DNA from: Streptomonospora wellingtoniae
Lineage (GTDB): Bacteria; Actinomycetota; Actinomycetes; Streptosporangiales; Streptosporangiaceae
DNA: 64,000 nucleotides
Direction of reading: 5' to 3'
NCBI RefSeq assembly: GCF_031845375.1
Contig: NZ_JAVREK010000010.1
Coordinates: 124,001-188,000 of the forward strand
The notes below the pieces were generated by a model that searched no databases, was not told the origin of the DNA, and saw nothing but the letters and a program-made list of their open reading frames with translations. Positions 51,009 to 60,372 of the stretch are shown here, one piece after another. Position 1 is the first letter of the stretch, and the number at the start of each line of letters is the position of its first letter. The translations under genes and the position numbers were made by a program.

Positions 51009-52796
51009 GTGTCCGGCTGGATTGAGGATTACGCGCTGATCGGCGACATGCAGACCGCAGCTCTTGTGGGGCGCGACGGCTCCGTGGACTGGCTCTGCCT
51101 GCCCCACTTCGACTCCCCCGCCTGCTTCTCCGCGCTCCTGGGCGACGAGCAGAACGGCAACTGGTGGATGCGGCCCGCCAACGGCGAGCCCCGCGCCGCA
51201 CGGCGCCGCTACCGCCCTGAGACGCTGGTCCTCGAATCCGAGTGGGACACCCCCGAGGGCTCGGTGCGCGTCATCGACTTCATGCCCCCGCGCGGCGGCG
51301 CCCCCCACATCGTCCGCATCGTCGAGGGCCTGGCCGGCACCGTGCGGATGCAGACCGCCCTGCGCCTGCGCTTCGACTACGGCAACGTCGTCCCGTGGAT
51401 CCACCGCAGCGGCACCGAACTGGTGGCCATCGCCGGACCCGACTCGGTGTGGATGAGCTCCCCCGTCCCGCTGGAGGGCCACAACTTCCTGCACGACGCC
51501 ACCTTCACCGTCAGCGCCGGACAGCGCGTCCCCTTCGTCCTGACCTGGCACCCCTCCCAGGTCGAGGAGTCCGACCACCTCGACGCCGAGAAGGCCCTTT
51601 CGCGCACCGAGCGGTTCTGGCGCAACTGGGTGGACCAGTGCACCTACGAGGGCGAGTACCGCGACGCCGTCGTCCGCTCGCTGATCACCCTCAAGGCGCT
51701 GACCTACCGCCCCAGCGGCGGCATCGTCGCCGCGCCCACGACCTCCCTGCCCGAGGACGTCGGCGGGGTGCGCAACTGGGACTACCGCTACTGCTGGCTG
51801 CGCGACGCCACCATCACCCTGGAGGCGCTCATCCGCAGCGGCTACACCGACGAGGCGCAGGCCTGGCGGGAGTGGCTGGTGCGCGCGGTGGCCGGCGAGC
51901 CCCAGCACATGCAGATCATGTACGGCGTGCGCGGCGAGCGCCGGCTGTCGGAGTGGGAGGCCGACTGGCTGCCGGGCTACGAGGACTCCCGCCCGGTGCG
52001 CATCGGCAACGCCGCCGTGGGCCAGTACCAGCTCGACGTGTACGGCGAGGTCATGGACGTGCTGCACCTGGCACGGCGCAGCGGCCTGCAGGGCGGCGAG
52101 CACGTGTGGGGCCTCCAGCGCTCGCTGGTCAACTACCTGGAGTGGTGCTGGGACGAGCCCGACGAGGGGTTGTGGGAGGTCCGCGGGCCCCGCCAGCACT
52201 TCGTGCACTCCAAGGTGATGGCGTGGGTGGCCGCCGACCGCGCCGTGCGCATGATCGAGGACTTCGGCAAGGAGGGGCCCATCGAGCGCTGGAAGGCGCT
52301 GCGCGACACCATCCACGCTGAGGTCTGCGAGTACGGCTACGACGCCCGCCGCAACACCTTCACCCAGTACTACGGAAGCCGGGAGCTCGACGCCGCTCTG
52401 CTGCTGATGCCCGAGGTCGGGTTCCTTCCCTACAGCGACCCCCGAATCGTCGGCACGATCGAGGCCATCCGCGACGACCTGATGATCGACGGCTTCGTGA
52501 TGCGCTACCGCACCGACCGCGAGGAAGCCGCCGACCACCTGCCCGGCGACGAGGGCGCGTTCCTGGCGTGCAGCTTCTGGATGGCCAACGCGCTGCTGTC
52601 CATCGGCCGCGAGAAGGAGGCCCGCGAGCTGTTCGACCGCCTGCTGGGGCTGCGCAACGACGTCGGGCTGCTGGCCGAGGAGTGGGACGCCTCCAGCGGC
52701 CGCCAGGTGGGCAACTTCCCGCAGGCCTTCAGCCACGTTCCGCTGGTCACCACCGCGCTGAACCTCTCCCACCAGAACGGGCACCGGCGGGGCTGA
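51009..52796 (+). CDS. Glycoside hydrolase family 15 protein
   Basis: 595 residues. The N-terminal domain starts WIEDYALIGDMQTAALVGRD, then GSVDWLCLPHFDSPACF, typical of actinobacterial GH15 trehalase/glucoamylase-like enzymes. The catalytic (alpha/alpha)6 barrel has GVRNWDYRYCWLRDATITLE (WDYR-x-C-W-L-R-D) and a late FLACSFWMANAL with E in LAEEWD. Substrate alpha-glucosides such as trehalose are likely. GTG 51009 is preferred over 50979 and 51000 because GGGGG lies 8 nt before it. Confidence 0.92.
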   Translation: MSGWIEDYALIGDMQTAALVGRDGSVDWLCLPHFDSPACFSALLGDEQNGNWWMRPANGEPRAARRRYRPETLVLESEWDTPEGSVRVIDFMPPRGGAPHIVRIVEGLAGTVRMQTALRLRFDYGNVVPWIHRSGTELVAIAGPDSVWMSSPVPLEGHNFLHDATFTVSAGQRVPFVLTWHPSQVEESDHLDAEKALSRTERFWRNWVDQCTYEGEYRDAVVRSLITLKALTYRPSGGIVAAPTTSLPEDVGGVRNWDYRYCWLRDATITLEALIRSGYTDEAQAWREWLVRAVAGEPQHMQIMYGVRGERRLSEWEADWLPGYEDSRPVRIGNAAVGQYQLDVYGEVMDVLHLARRSGLQGGEHVWGLQRSLVNYLEWCWDEPDEGLWEVRGPRQHFVHSKVMAWVAADRAVRMIEDFGKEGPIERWKALRDTIHAEVCEYGYDARRNTFTQYYGSRELDAALLLMPEVGFLPYSDPRIVGTIEAIRDDLMIDGFVMRYRTDREEAADHLPGDEGAFLACSFWMANALLSIGREKEARELFDRLLGLRNDVGLLAEEWDASSGRQVGNFPQAFSHVPLVTTALNLSHQNGHRRG

Positions 52797-52836
52797 GCGC
52801 CGGCGTTCCGCCTCCGCGCGGCCGCCGGCGCCCCTT
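52797..52836 (+). terminator. Hairpin after GH15 gene
   Basis: GCGCCGGCG (52797-52805) pairs with CGCCGGCGC (52823-52831), followed by CCCTTC. Immediately after the GH15 stop. Confidence 0.6.
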
Positions 52837-52876
52837 CAAGGGGGAGGACGGCGCCCGCTGCGGGTAGCTGTCGGCC

Positions 52877-53608
52877 ATGGACGGATTCGCGGAGAACCTG
52901 CAGGGGCAGGGTCCGGCGCAGCTGATCGCCCTGGCCGTCGCGCTCGTGCTGTGCACGCTCATCGGCCTGGAGCGCGAGCTGCGGCAGAAGAACGCGGGCC
53001 TGCGCACACACACCCTGGTGGGCGTCGGCGCGGCCTTGTTCATGGTGGTCAGCAAGTACGCGTTCTTCGACGTGATCAACGGCGAAACCATCACGCTCGA
53101 CCCCTCGCGCGTGGCTGCGCAGATCGCCTCGGGCATCGGGTTCATCGGCGCCGGCGTCATCTTCGTCCGCCAGGACATCGTCCGGGGGCTGACCACGGCC
53201 GCCACGATCTGGGTCGCCGCCGCTGTGGGGACGGCGGCCGGAGCGGGACTGTGGCTGGTGGCCGCGGCGGTGACGGCCGCCCACTACCTGGTGGCCCTGG
53301 GCTATCCCCCGCTGCTGCGGATGATCACCCGCCGCCGCCCGCAGACCGCCCCCATCCGGGTGTCCTACCAGGACGGCCGCGGCGCGCTGCGCACCATCCT
53401 GGCCGACGTCACCGCGCGCGGGTTCTCCGTGCAGGAGGTCGAGACCCGGCGCACGGAGGGCGGCGGCCCGCGCGAGACGGTGATCGAACTGGTCCTGCAC
53501 GTCCGCGGCGGCGGCAGGGGCGCGCAGACGCAGGATCTCGCCGCAGCGCTCGCCGAAACCCCGGGGGTGGTCTCCGTGCGCGTGGGGGAGCCGACCAGCG
53601 AGGAGTGA
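52877..53608 (+). CDS. MgtC/SapB-family membrane protein
   Basis: 243 residues: four to five membrane helices with LVLCTLIGLERELRQKNAGL, RTHTLVGVGAALFMVVS, QIASGIGFIGAGVIFVRQDI and GLTTAATIWVAAAVGTAAGA. The C-terminal 75 residues form a cytosolic ACT-like domain. MgtC proteins help survival at low Mg2+ by affecting F-ATPase or phosphate uptake. ATG 52877. Independent of its neighbours. Confidence 0.94.
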   Translation: MDGFAENLQGQGPAQLIALAVALVLCTLIGLERELRQKNAGLRTHTLVGVGAALFMVVSKYAFFDVINGETITLDPSRVAAQIASGIGFIGAGVIFVRQDIVRGLTTAATIWVAAAVGTAAGAGLWLVAAAVTAAHYLVALGYPPLLRMITRRRPQTAPIRVSYQDGRGALRTILADVTARGFSVQEVETRRTEGGGPRETVIELVLHVRGGGRGAQTQDLAAALAETPGVVSVRVGEPTSEE

Positions 53609-53741
53609 GCGGAGGGCCCCGACTGGGGCGGCACGGCCATGCCGCACCCTCCGCCCGCCCGCCCGCACGGCCCGCTGCGCCGGGCAGACGTGCATTCGCG
53701 AGCGGGCACCGGCCGTCACCGCCGGCCGCTAGGGTGCTGCC

Positions 53742-54416
53742 ATGCCAGGACGACCCTTGAACGAAGTGATGGACGACGGCTGGGCCCGGGCGCTCGCACC
53801 GGTGGAGGACCGGATCTCGGGGATGGGCGAGTTCCTCCGCCAGGAGGTCGCTGCGGGCCGCACCTACCTGCCCGCGGGCGAGAACGTGCTGCGCGCCTTC
53901 CAGCAACCCTTCGAGGACGTGCGGGTCCTCGTCGTCGGCCAGGACCCCTACCCCACCCCCGGCCACGCGGTGGGGCTGAGCTTCTCCGTCGCGCCCGACT
54001 GCAAGCTCCCCGGCAGCCTGCGCAACATCTTCCGGGAGTACAGCGACGACCTCGCCCTGCCGATGCCCTCCACCGGCGACCTCTCCGCCTGGACCAAGCA
54101 GGGCGTCCTGCTGCTCAACAGGGCGCTGACCGTCGCTCCGGGCCGGCCCGCCGCACACCGCGGCAAGGGCTGGGAGGAGGTCACGGACCAGGCCATCCGC
54201 GCCCTGGCCGAGCGCGGCACCCCGCTGGTGGGCATCCTGTGGGGCCGCGACGCCCGCAACCTGCGCCCGCTGATGCCGGGCGTGCCCTGCGTCGAGTCCA
54301 CCCACCCGAGCCCGATGTCGGCCAAGAACGGCTTCTTCGGCTCCCGGCCGTTCAGCCGCGCGAACAGGCTGCTGGAGGAGCAGGGGGCCGAGCCGGTCGA
54401 CTGGCGGCTGCAGTAG
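53742..54416 (+). CDS. ung: Uracil-DNA glycosylase, family 1
   Basis: 224 residues, normal length. The water-activating motif VVGQDPYPTPGHAVGLSFSV holds Asp68, and the DNA-intercalation loop HPSPMSAKNGFFGS has the catalytic His188. Uracil pocket Asn is in LLLNRALTV. It removes uracil from DNA to start base-excision repair. ATG 53742 is used. The NACHT gene follows 187 bp later but is probably separate. Confidence 0.97.
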   Translation: MPGRPLNEVMDDGWARALAPVEDRISGMGEFLRQEVAAGRTYLPAGENVLRAFQQPFEDVRVLVVGQDPYPTPGHAVGLSFSVAPDCKLPGSLRNIFREYSDDLALPMPSTGDLSAWTKQGVLLLNRALTVAPGRPAAHRGKGWEEVTDQAIRALAERGTPLVGILWGRDARNLRPLMPGVPCVESTHPSPMSAKNGFFGSRPFSRANRLLEEQGAEPVDWRLQ

Positions 54417-54603
54417 GGGGCCCGGGAGCGCCGCTCACCCGCCGCTGACGCCGTAGGCGCGACGGAGGCGCGGGCGGCCGGATGCGGCCGTCCGCACCGC
54501 TGCGCCCGGATTGATGGATTCGCACCCGCCGTACTTGAATCGTCCCGCCGGGATGTGAGCACTGCGTACGAGACGCGACACGACAGGAGAGGGCGCCCAC
54601 GCA

Positions 54604-57600
54604 ATGGCCAGGAGGCTCGGCTACGCCGACGCGCTCAGGATTCTGGGCCAGGACGACTCGGTCGTGCTGGACTTCGCGGAGAAGCTGGCAGCAGGAGCGC
54701 TGAGCACGGTGGGCCTGCCGGGGCTGTCGACGGCCGGCGGGGCGATCGCGCAGATGGGCCGGCGAGCGCTGACCGGCATCCGGGAGAAGATCACCGGGGT
54801 CGGCCGGATGGACCGGACCGAGCGGGTCACGGCGGCCTACAAGACCCTCGCGGCGGTCGCGGCGTTCGAGGCCGCCGACGAGGTCCTGCAGGACTCGCCC
54901 GCCCGCCTGTCGCTGGCGGATCTGCGGATGGACGCCGAGGAGCAGCTGGCGCTATGCGAGCAGCTGCCGGGGCCGGAACCGGGCGCACACCTGCTGTTCG
55001 CCGGCCGGGGCACGCACGCCCGGACGTCGGCGACCGCGGAGACGCGCATCTTCGCGCGCAGGCTGACCCGCTTCCTGGACGGTCTCGCAGTGTGGGAGCG
55101 GTTGGACGAGACCGCGCGCTCGACGGCCGCGCGGGCGATCGAGGAGCGCGTGCCCGAACTCGCCCGCCGGCGCTTCACCGAGTCCTACCGCCAGCTGGCC
55201 GCGGACGTTCCCGAGTTCGGAGTGTGGGCGAACCTGTCGGCCCACGAGGACACACAACAGAGCGTCGCCGCCGTCAGCACCGGGCTGGCCAGGCTGAACG
55301 CGCTCGTGGAGGAGATGGGCTCGCGCCGCACGCTCGACCGGCGCCGCGCCGAACTGGCGGCGGTGTACCAGGCGGCGCTGGGCCGCCGCCTGCTTCGTTC
55401 GGCCAACGCCCCGGCCGGACTGGTCCTGCCCACGATGGAGTCGGCCTACCTTGCGCCCCGCGGCCGGTTCGCCCTGGTCACCGCGGGCGACCAGCCGTCC
55501 GCGGAAAGCTGGTGGCAGCGCCTTTCGCTGCACGACGACCTCGAGTCGCTCCTTGCCGGGCTGCTGACCTCTCCCCAGGCGACGGACACCCCGATCGTGG
55601 TCCTCGGCCACCCCGGGGCCGGCAAGTCGGTGCTGACCGAGATGCTCGCGGCCCGGCTGTCGACCGCCGACTTCTTCGCCCTGCGGGTGGAACTGCGGGC
55701 CGTGCCGCCCAACGCGCCCCTGCACACGCAGATCGAAGAGGGCCTGGCGGCGACGCTCCAGACACGGGTGGCCTGGCGTGAGCTGGCGGACTCGGCCGGC
55801 GGCGCGCTGCCGGTGGTCATCCTGGACGGCTTCGACGAGCTGCTGCAGGCCAGCGGGGTCAACAGGTCGGACTACCTGGAGCAGGTCCAGGAGTTCCAGC
55901 AGCGGCAGGAAGACCTGGGGCAGCCGGTCGCGGTCCTCGTCACCAGCCGGACCGTCGTCGCCGAGCGCACGCGCTTCCCCGAGGAGACCCCGGTGCTGCG
56001 GCTGGAGCCCTTCGACGACCGGCAGGTCGCCCGCCTGGTGGAGATCTGGAGCGGGTCCAACGAGGCCGCCTACACTGAACGCGGACTGCGGCCGCCCGAC
56101 GCCGACGCTCTGCTGGCCTTCGGCGAGCTCGCCGCACAGCCGCTGCTCCTGCTCATGCTTCTGGTCTACGACTCCGAAGAGAACGCGCTGCAGCGCTCCG
56201 GCGGCGCATTCTCGCGTGGCGGGCTGTACGAGGAACTGCTCCGGATGTTCGCCCGGCGCGAGGTCCGCAAGCACCGGCCGCACCTGGGCGACGACGCGAT
56301 GGCCCGCGCCGTCGACGACGAGATGCACCGCCTGGAGGCCGTCGCCGTCGCGATGTTCGTCCGACAGCGCCAGCACGTCACGGCCGCCGATCTGGAGGGC
56401 GACCTGGCCGTGCTGATGCCCGGTGCCGCGGTGCGGCCCGCCGACACCGACCTGCACGGCGCCGTCGGAGACGCCCACCAGGTACTCGGCCGGTTCTTCT
56501 TCGTGCACGAGTCGCAGGCGCGGCAGGAGTCCGGCGTCGCGAGCGTCTACGAGTTCCTGCACGCGACCTTCGGCGAATACCTCGTGGCGCGCGCCGTCAC
56601 CGACGCGCTCGACGACCTGCTGGAGGCGCGGCGCTTCGCGGCGCGGCGGCCGCGGGCAGCGCCGCCGGTGGACGACGGGCTGCTCTACGCGCTGACGTCC
56701 TATGCCCTGCTGGCGGGTTCGGCGGCGATGGTCGAGTTCGTCCAGGACCTGCTGGACCACCGCTTCGCCGGCCGCCCCGACGAGGCCGCCGAGTACCGCG
56801 AGCTGCTGATCGACCTGTTCCGCGAGGCCCCGTATCCGGCGGAGAACCGCTCCTACACCGCCTACCGTCCCCGCCGCGTGCCCGTCACCGAGCGCCAGGC
56901 CGCCTACACCGCCAACCTGGTGCTGCTGCTCACCCGAGTGGCGCCGGACGGCGTCGACATCCGCGAGCTGTTCGACAACGAGCACGGCTCACAGGATCTG
57001 AGCGACTGGCGCGCGCTGGCCGGCCAGTGGCGCGGCCTGCCGAACGCGCAGTGGCACGGGCTGCTGAACGCCGTCCGGCTGCGGCACATCGGCTACGGAG
57101 CTGAGGACCGGCACACTCTGCTGGCCCCGGTGGAGGAGGGCGCCGACCTCAACCTCGGCGAGTGCGTCGGCTTCGACATCGACAGCCGCGAGACGCTGTC
57201 GGTCACCGATCCCTACTCGGTCACCCTGCCCGCGGGCGGGCTGACGACGAACCTGATGCGCTCGTCGGCGATGCGGATCAACGGGACCCCGGCCCGGATG
57301 GCCCTGATGATGCTGCCCTACCTGGCCCACGTCGGCGGCGAGCCGCTGAGGTGGATGGAGGACAGGGAGGAGGGCACGGTCTTCGCCGAGGGCCACGACC
57401 TGCTGGAGCTGCGGCTCGCCGCACCCTCGTTCGAGGACGACGCGTGGCGGCCGCGGCTGCGGCGCTTCGAGCGGCTGCTGGACGGCACGGACCGGCTCGG
57501 CGCCCGTGAGGCACTGGTGCTGCGCCAGATGGTCGAGGACCTGTCCTGCGCCGCACGGGCCGGTGCCGGCTCCGGCCCCGGTCCCCACCCGGCGGAGTAC

Positions 57601-57966
57601 TACAGCCGCCTGCTCCGACACATCGCGGAAGCCTATGTGGAGGAGGTCACCGTCGTCGACCCCGGGGCACCGACGTCGGCTGCCGTCCTGCGCACGGTCT
57701 TCGACGGACTCGGCGCGCACTTCACCGGCTTCGAGCACAGTATCCACGGGCGGCACGCCGCCCTGATCCTGGACGCGGCCGGCGAGGCCGCGGAGTCGGG
57801 CGCCGAAGCCGTGGTCGCGCTCCCCGAAGAGCTTCAGGAGGCGGACGGCGGTCGGGTCGGCTCCGCGCCCCGCCGCACCGGGCGGGAGCGCCCGGTCGCG
57901 GACCGCTCCGCGCCCTTCGGATACGCGGACCGCACCGACGACCGGGCGCGCTGGGGCTCGGCGTAG
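54604..57966 (+). CDS. NACHT-domain NLR-like NTPase
   Basis: 1120 residues. The N-terminal 300 residues are helical, starting ARRLGYADALRILGQDD, resembling the NACHT N-terminal helical domain 7 (NNH7) seen in bacterial NLR-like proteins. The NACHT NTPase follows: Walker A GHPGAGKS (335-342), Walker B VVILDGFDEL (404-413) and sensor-like VLVTSRT (444-450). A helical extension (PLLLLMLLVYDSEENAL, YEFLHATFGEYLVARA at about 655) and a 450-residue C-terminal part without clear repeats complete it. Related proteins (Avs, bNACHT) act in phage defence; here there is no visible effector nuclease. GGAGAGGG precedes ATG 54604. Confidence 0.88.
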   Translation: MARRLGYADALRILGQDDSVVLDFAEKLAAGALSTVGLPGLSTAGGAIAQMGRRALTGIREKITGVGRMDRTERVTAAYKTLAAVAAFEAADEVLQDSPARLSLADLRMDAEEQLALCEQLPGPEPGAHLLFAGRGTHARTSATAETRIFARRLTRFLDGLAVWERLDETARSTAARAIEERVPELARRRFTESYRQLAADVPEFGVWANLSAHEDTQQSVAAVSTGLARLNALVEEMGSRRTLDRRRAELAAVYQAALGRRLLRSANAPAGLVLPTMESAYLAPRGRFALVTAGDQPSAESWWQRLSLHDDLESLLAGLLTSPQATDTPIVVLGHPGAGKSVLTEMLAARLSTADFFALRVELRAVPPNAPLHTQIEEGLAATLQTRVAWRELADSAGGALPVVILDGFDELLQASGVNRSDYLEQVQEFQQRQEDLGQPVAVLVTSRTVVAERTRFPEETPVLRLEPFDDRQVARLVEIWSGSNEAAYTERGLRPPDADALLAFGELAAQPLLLLMLLVYDSEENALQRSGGAFSRGGLYEELLRMFARREVRKHRPHLGDDAMARAVDDEMHRLEAVAVAMFVRQRQHVTAADLEGDLAVLMPGAAVRPADTDLHGAVGDAHQVLGRFFFVHESQARQESGVASVYEFLHATFGEYLVARAVTDALDDLLEARRFAARRPRAAPPVDDGLLYALTSYALLAGSAAMVEFVQDLLDHRFAGRPDEAAEYRELLIDLFREAPYPAENRSYTAYRPRRVPVTERQAAYTANLVLLLTRVAPDGVDIRELFDNEHGSQDLSDWRALAGQWRGLPNAQWHGLLNAVRLRHIGYGAEDRHTLLAPVEEGADLNLGECVGFDIDSRETLSVTDPYSVTLPAGGLTTNLMRSSAMRINGTPARMALMMLPYLAHVGGEPLRWMEDREEGTVFAEGHDLLELRLAAPSFEDDAWRPRLRRFERLLDGTDRLGAREALVLRQMVEDLSCAARAGAGSGPGPHPAEYYSRLLRHIAEAYVEEVTVVDPGAPTSAAVLRTVFDGLGAHFTGFEHSIHGRHAALILDAAGEAAESGAEAVVALPEELQEADGGRVGSAPRRTGRERPVADRSAPFGYADRTDDRARWGSA

Positions 57967-58175
57967 CGGCGGGCGCCGCCTGCCGCAGACCGACCGGAAC
58001 ACGGGGACGGCGGTAGCGGTCCTGGCGACCGCGCCGCGGAACCCGAGGCGCGACGGTGTGCAGCGCGCGCGAGCGGCCTGCTCGCCGCCGAGCGGCGGGA
58101 GAAGCGCCGCAGCACCCGCGGGCGGCTCCGGCTGGCGCGTATCGGGCCGCGGGGTGCGTCTCGTCCGGCCGCCGG

Positions 58176-58949
58176 CTACCCCGCCGCCCCCAGCGCGTAC
58201 TTCGCCAACTGCGGCACAACCTCGCCGATTGGATCGCGCAGCACCGCCCGGGCGCTGTCGTCGTAGGGCGTCGGCTCGGCGTTGACGACGACGAGCGGAA
58301 CGCCGTTCTCCAGTGCGACGTCGCACAGCCCGGCCACCGGGTGCACCGCCAGCGACGTCCCCACGGTCACGAACACCGACCCCTCGGCGACCGCACGGAC
58401 CGCGGCGTCGAGTACGTCGGGTTTGAGGCGCTGGCCGAAGGAAACCGTGTCGGCCTTCTGGATGCCGCCGCAGGACAGGCAGCGCGGGTCGGACTCCTCC
58501 TCCAGCCGCGCCAGCACCTCGGGCGTGGGCGTGCGGGCGCCGCACCTCATGCAGGCGACCTGCGTGATGGTGCCGTGCACCTCGACGACGCGGTCCTCGG
58601 CGGTGCCGGCGGCCTGGTGCAGGCCGTCGATGTTCTGCGTGATCAGTGCGCGGAGCCGCCCGGCGGAGTCCAGCTCGGCCAGCGCCCGGTGGGCGGCGTT
58701 GGGGTGCGCCTGCCAGGCGGGGTGGTCGCGGCGCATCAGCCACACCCTGCGACGGACGTCGGCGTCGGACATGTAGGTGTCGAAGTCGAACAGTGCGGCG
58801 GCGCCCGGGTCGCGGGTCCACACGCCCTGCGGGCCGCGGAAGTCGGGGATCCCCGAGTCGGTGGAGATCCCGGCCCCGGTGAGAACGGCGATGCCGTCCG
58901 CTGCGGCGAGCAGGGGCGCGACGTCGGCGGGGCTGGCGGCTGCGGTCAT
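58176..58949 (-). CDS. cobB: Sir2-type NAD-dependent deacylase
   Basis: 257 residues. NAD motifs GIAVLTGAGISTDSGIPDFR, ALITQNIDGLHQAAG and catalytic His in VVEVHGT are all present. Zn-binding Cys pairs are CMRC and CLSC. VTVGTSLAVHPVAGL and the late VVNAEPTPYD complete the fold. Deacylates lysines of proteins such as acetyl-CoA synthetase. ATG 58949 has GAGGGA upstream. Convergent with the NACHT gene. Confidence 0.95.
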   Translation of the reverse strand: MTAAASPADVAPLLAAADGIAVLTGAGISTDSGIPDFRGPQGVWTRDPGAAALFDFDTYMSDADVRRRVWLMRRDHPAWQAHPNAAHRALAELDSAGRLRALITQNIDGLHQAAGTAEDRVVEVHGTITQVACMRCGARTPTPEVLARLEEESDPRCLSCGGIQKADTVSFGQRLKPDVLDAAVRAVAEGSVFVTVGTSLAVHPVAGLCDVALENGVPLVVVNAEPTPYDDSARAVLRDPIGEVVPQLAKYALGAAG

Positions 58950-59285
58950 GGGCGGTCCCTCGGTCCTCGGCGTCGGGGTCGGGGTCGGGGTCGGCCGGGC
59001 GGTTCGTCCACCATTGTGGCAGCGCCACACGTGCGTGCTCACGGGAAGATCACGTATGCACCACTTCTCATCCACAACCCGTTCGGACATACCACCGCAT
59101 GGCGTACTTCGCGGTAATCTCGCCTCACAGCGGGGACACGCCGCGCATCAGGAGCGCGCCGGGTGTGCCCGGCCGAGGAGGGGCGGCGACGCGCCGATCC
59201 CCTGGGAAAGCGGAGGTCACTCGACACCGATGGGGTTCGCTGGGATCAGTGGGCAACCGGCCGCGCCGGTCCCGGAAGGCTGCGA
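58950..59285. other. Divergent intergenic region, sirtuin / sulfotransferase
   Basis: No gene is supported in 336 bp. Contains the GTCGGG microsatellite (58972-58995). GGAAGG before 59286 is the ribosome-binding site of the sulfotransferase gene. Confidence 0.55.
58972..58995. repeat. GTCGGG x4 microsatellite upstream of the sirtuin
   Basis: Four head-to-tail GTCGGG units; the last ends in C. It lies 23 bp before the sirtuin start, in the likely leader. Unit number could vary between strains. Confidence 0.75.
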
Positions 59286-60215
59286 ATGGCCCAGAACCCG
59301 CCGAAGAGTGCAAAAATCTCCTTGCTCATGAAACAGCCGCCCTACATCCTCATCGTGAACGGGACCAAGGTCCGCCGCCCCGTGTTCGTCCTGGGCGCGC
59401 CGCATTCGGGGGTGGACCTCGTCGCCCGCGCGCTGGGCAAGGCACCCGGCTTCCACGTCGGCGCCGGCCACGGCGCCGTCCAGGACGCCGTCCACGCCCT
59501 GGCCCGCCGACCGTCCATCGCCGAAGAGCGGGCGCAAGGCACCGCGTCCCTGCTGCGGGCGGCGTTCGCGGAGTCCTGGCAGCTGACCCCGCTCACCTGC
59601 CCGCGCTGCCCCGGCGGCCCCGTGCCCGCGCGCGACGCGGCCGCGCCGTGCCGCCACGCGGGAGACGTCGGCCGGTACGGCGACGCCAGCCCGGATCTGC
59701 TCTACAGCGCCGCCGCACTGCAGAGGGCGTTCGAGGACGCCGTGTTCGTGCAGGTCATCCGGGATGGGCGGGACGTGTCGGCGGCGATGCTCGGCGATGA
59801 GCAGGCGCTGTCGTGGTTCCGGCCCGCGATGGCCAACCTGGACCACGAGATGCCCAACCCGTTCTTCGGGATCGAGGACGAGAAGGACCGGGCGCAGTAT
59901 CCGAAGCTGTCCACCGCGGCCAAGTGCGCGCTGCGCTGGCGGGGCGCGGTGCGGCTGTCGGCGCGGCTGCGCGGTTCGCTGGGGGCCGAGCGGCTGATGA
60001 CGCTGCGGTATGAGGACCTGTTCGGCGGCGAGGTCGAAACCGCCGAGCAGCTGCGCGAGTTCACCGGTGCACGGGTGTCGGCGGTGGAGCTGGTGCGCAG
60101 CGACTCGCCGGGCATCGGCTCCTGGCGCAGCCGGCTCAGCGCCGAGCAGCGCGAGGACGTCCGCACGATCGCGGGTTCCGAGCTGCAGCGGCTGGGTTAC
60201 GCCAAGCAGCACTGA
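59286..60215 (+). CDS. PAPS-dependent sulfotransferase family protein
   Basis: 309 residues. The 5'-phosphosulfate loop is VFVLGAPHSGVDLVARALG (residues about 35-53), and the 3'-phosphate site is FVQVIRDGRDVSAAML. These are the two PAPS sites of the family. ATG 59286 is supported by GGAAGG 6 nt before; the second Met, MKQPPYIL, is an alternative. A Cys pair (TCPRCPGG) and another Cys in the middle could bind metal. Acceptor substrate unknown. Confidence 0.85.
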   Translation: MAQNPPKSAKISLLMKQPPYILIVNGTKVRRPVFVLGAPHSGVDLVARALGKAPGFHVGAGHGAVQDAVHALARRPSIAEERAQGTASLLRAAFAESWQLTPLTCPRCPGGPVPARDAAAPCRHAGDVGRYGDASPDLLYSAAALQRAFEDAVFVQVIRDGRDVSAAMLGDEQALSWFRPAMANLDHEMPNPFFGIEDEKDRAQYPKLSTAAKCALRWRGAVRLSARLRGSLGAERLMTLRYEDLFGGEVETAEQLREFTGARVSAVELVRSDSPGIGSWRSRLSAEQREDVRTIAGSELQRLGYAKQH

Positions 60216-60372
60216 GCCGCGGTCCCCTCTCGCGGGGTCGGGCGCGGGACGGTCGGTTCGGAGGCGGGAGCTCTCGGGAGCCGGTCCCCCGCACGCAGGA
60301 GCGCTCGGGCGCGGGCCGGGGGCGGCGCCGCGGCCGGCTGCGCCAAACCGGGAGGCGCGGCGCTGCGGCCGC

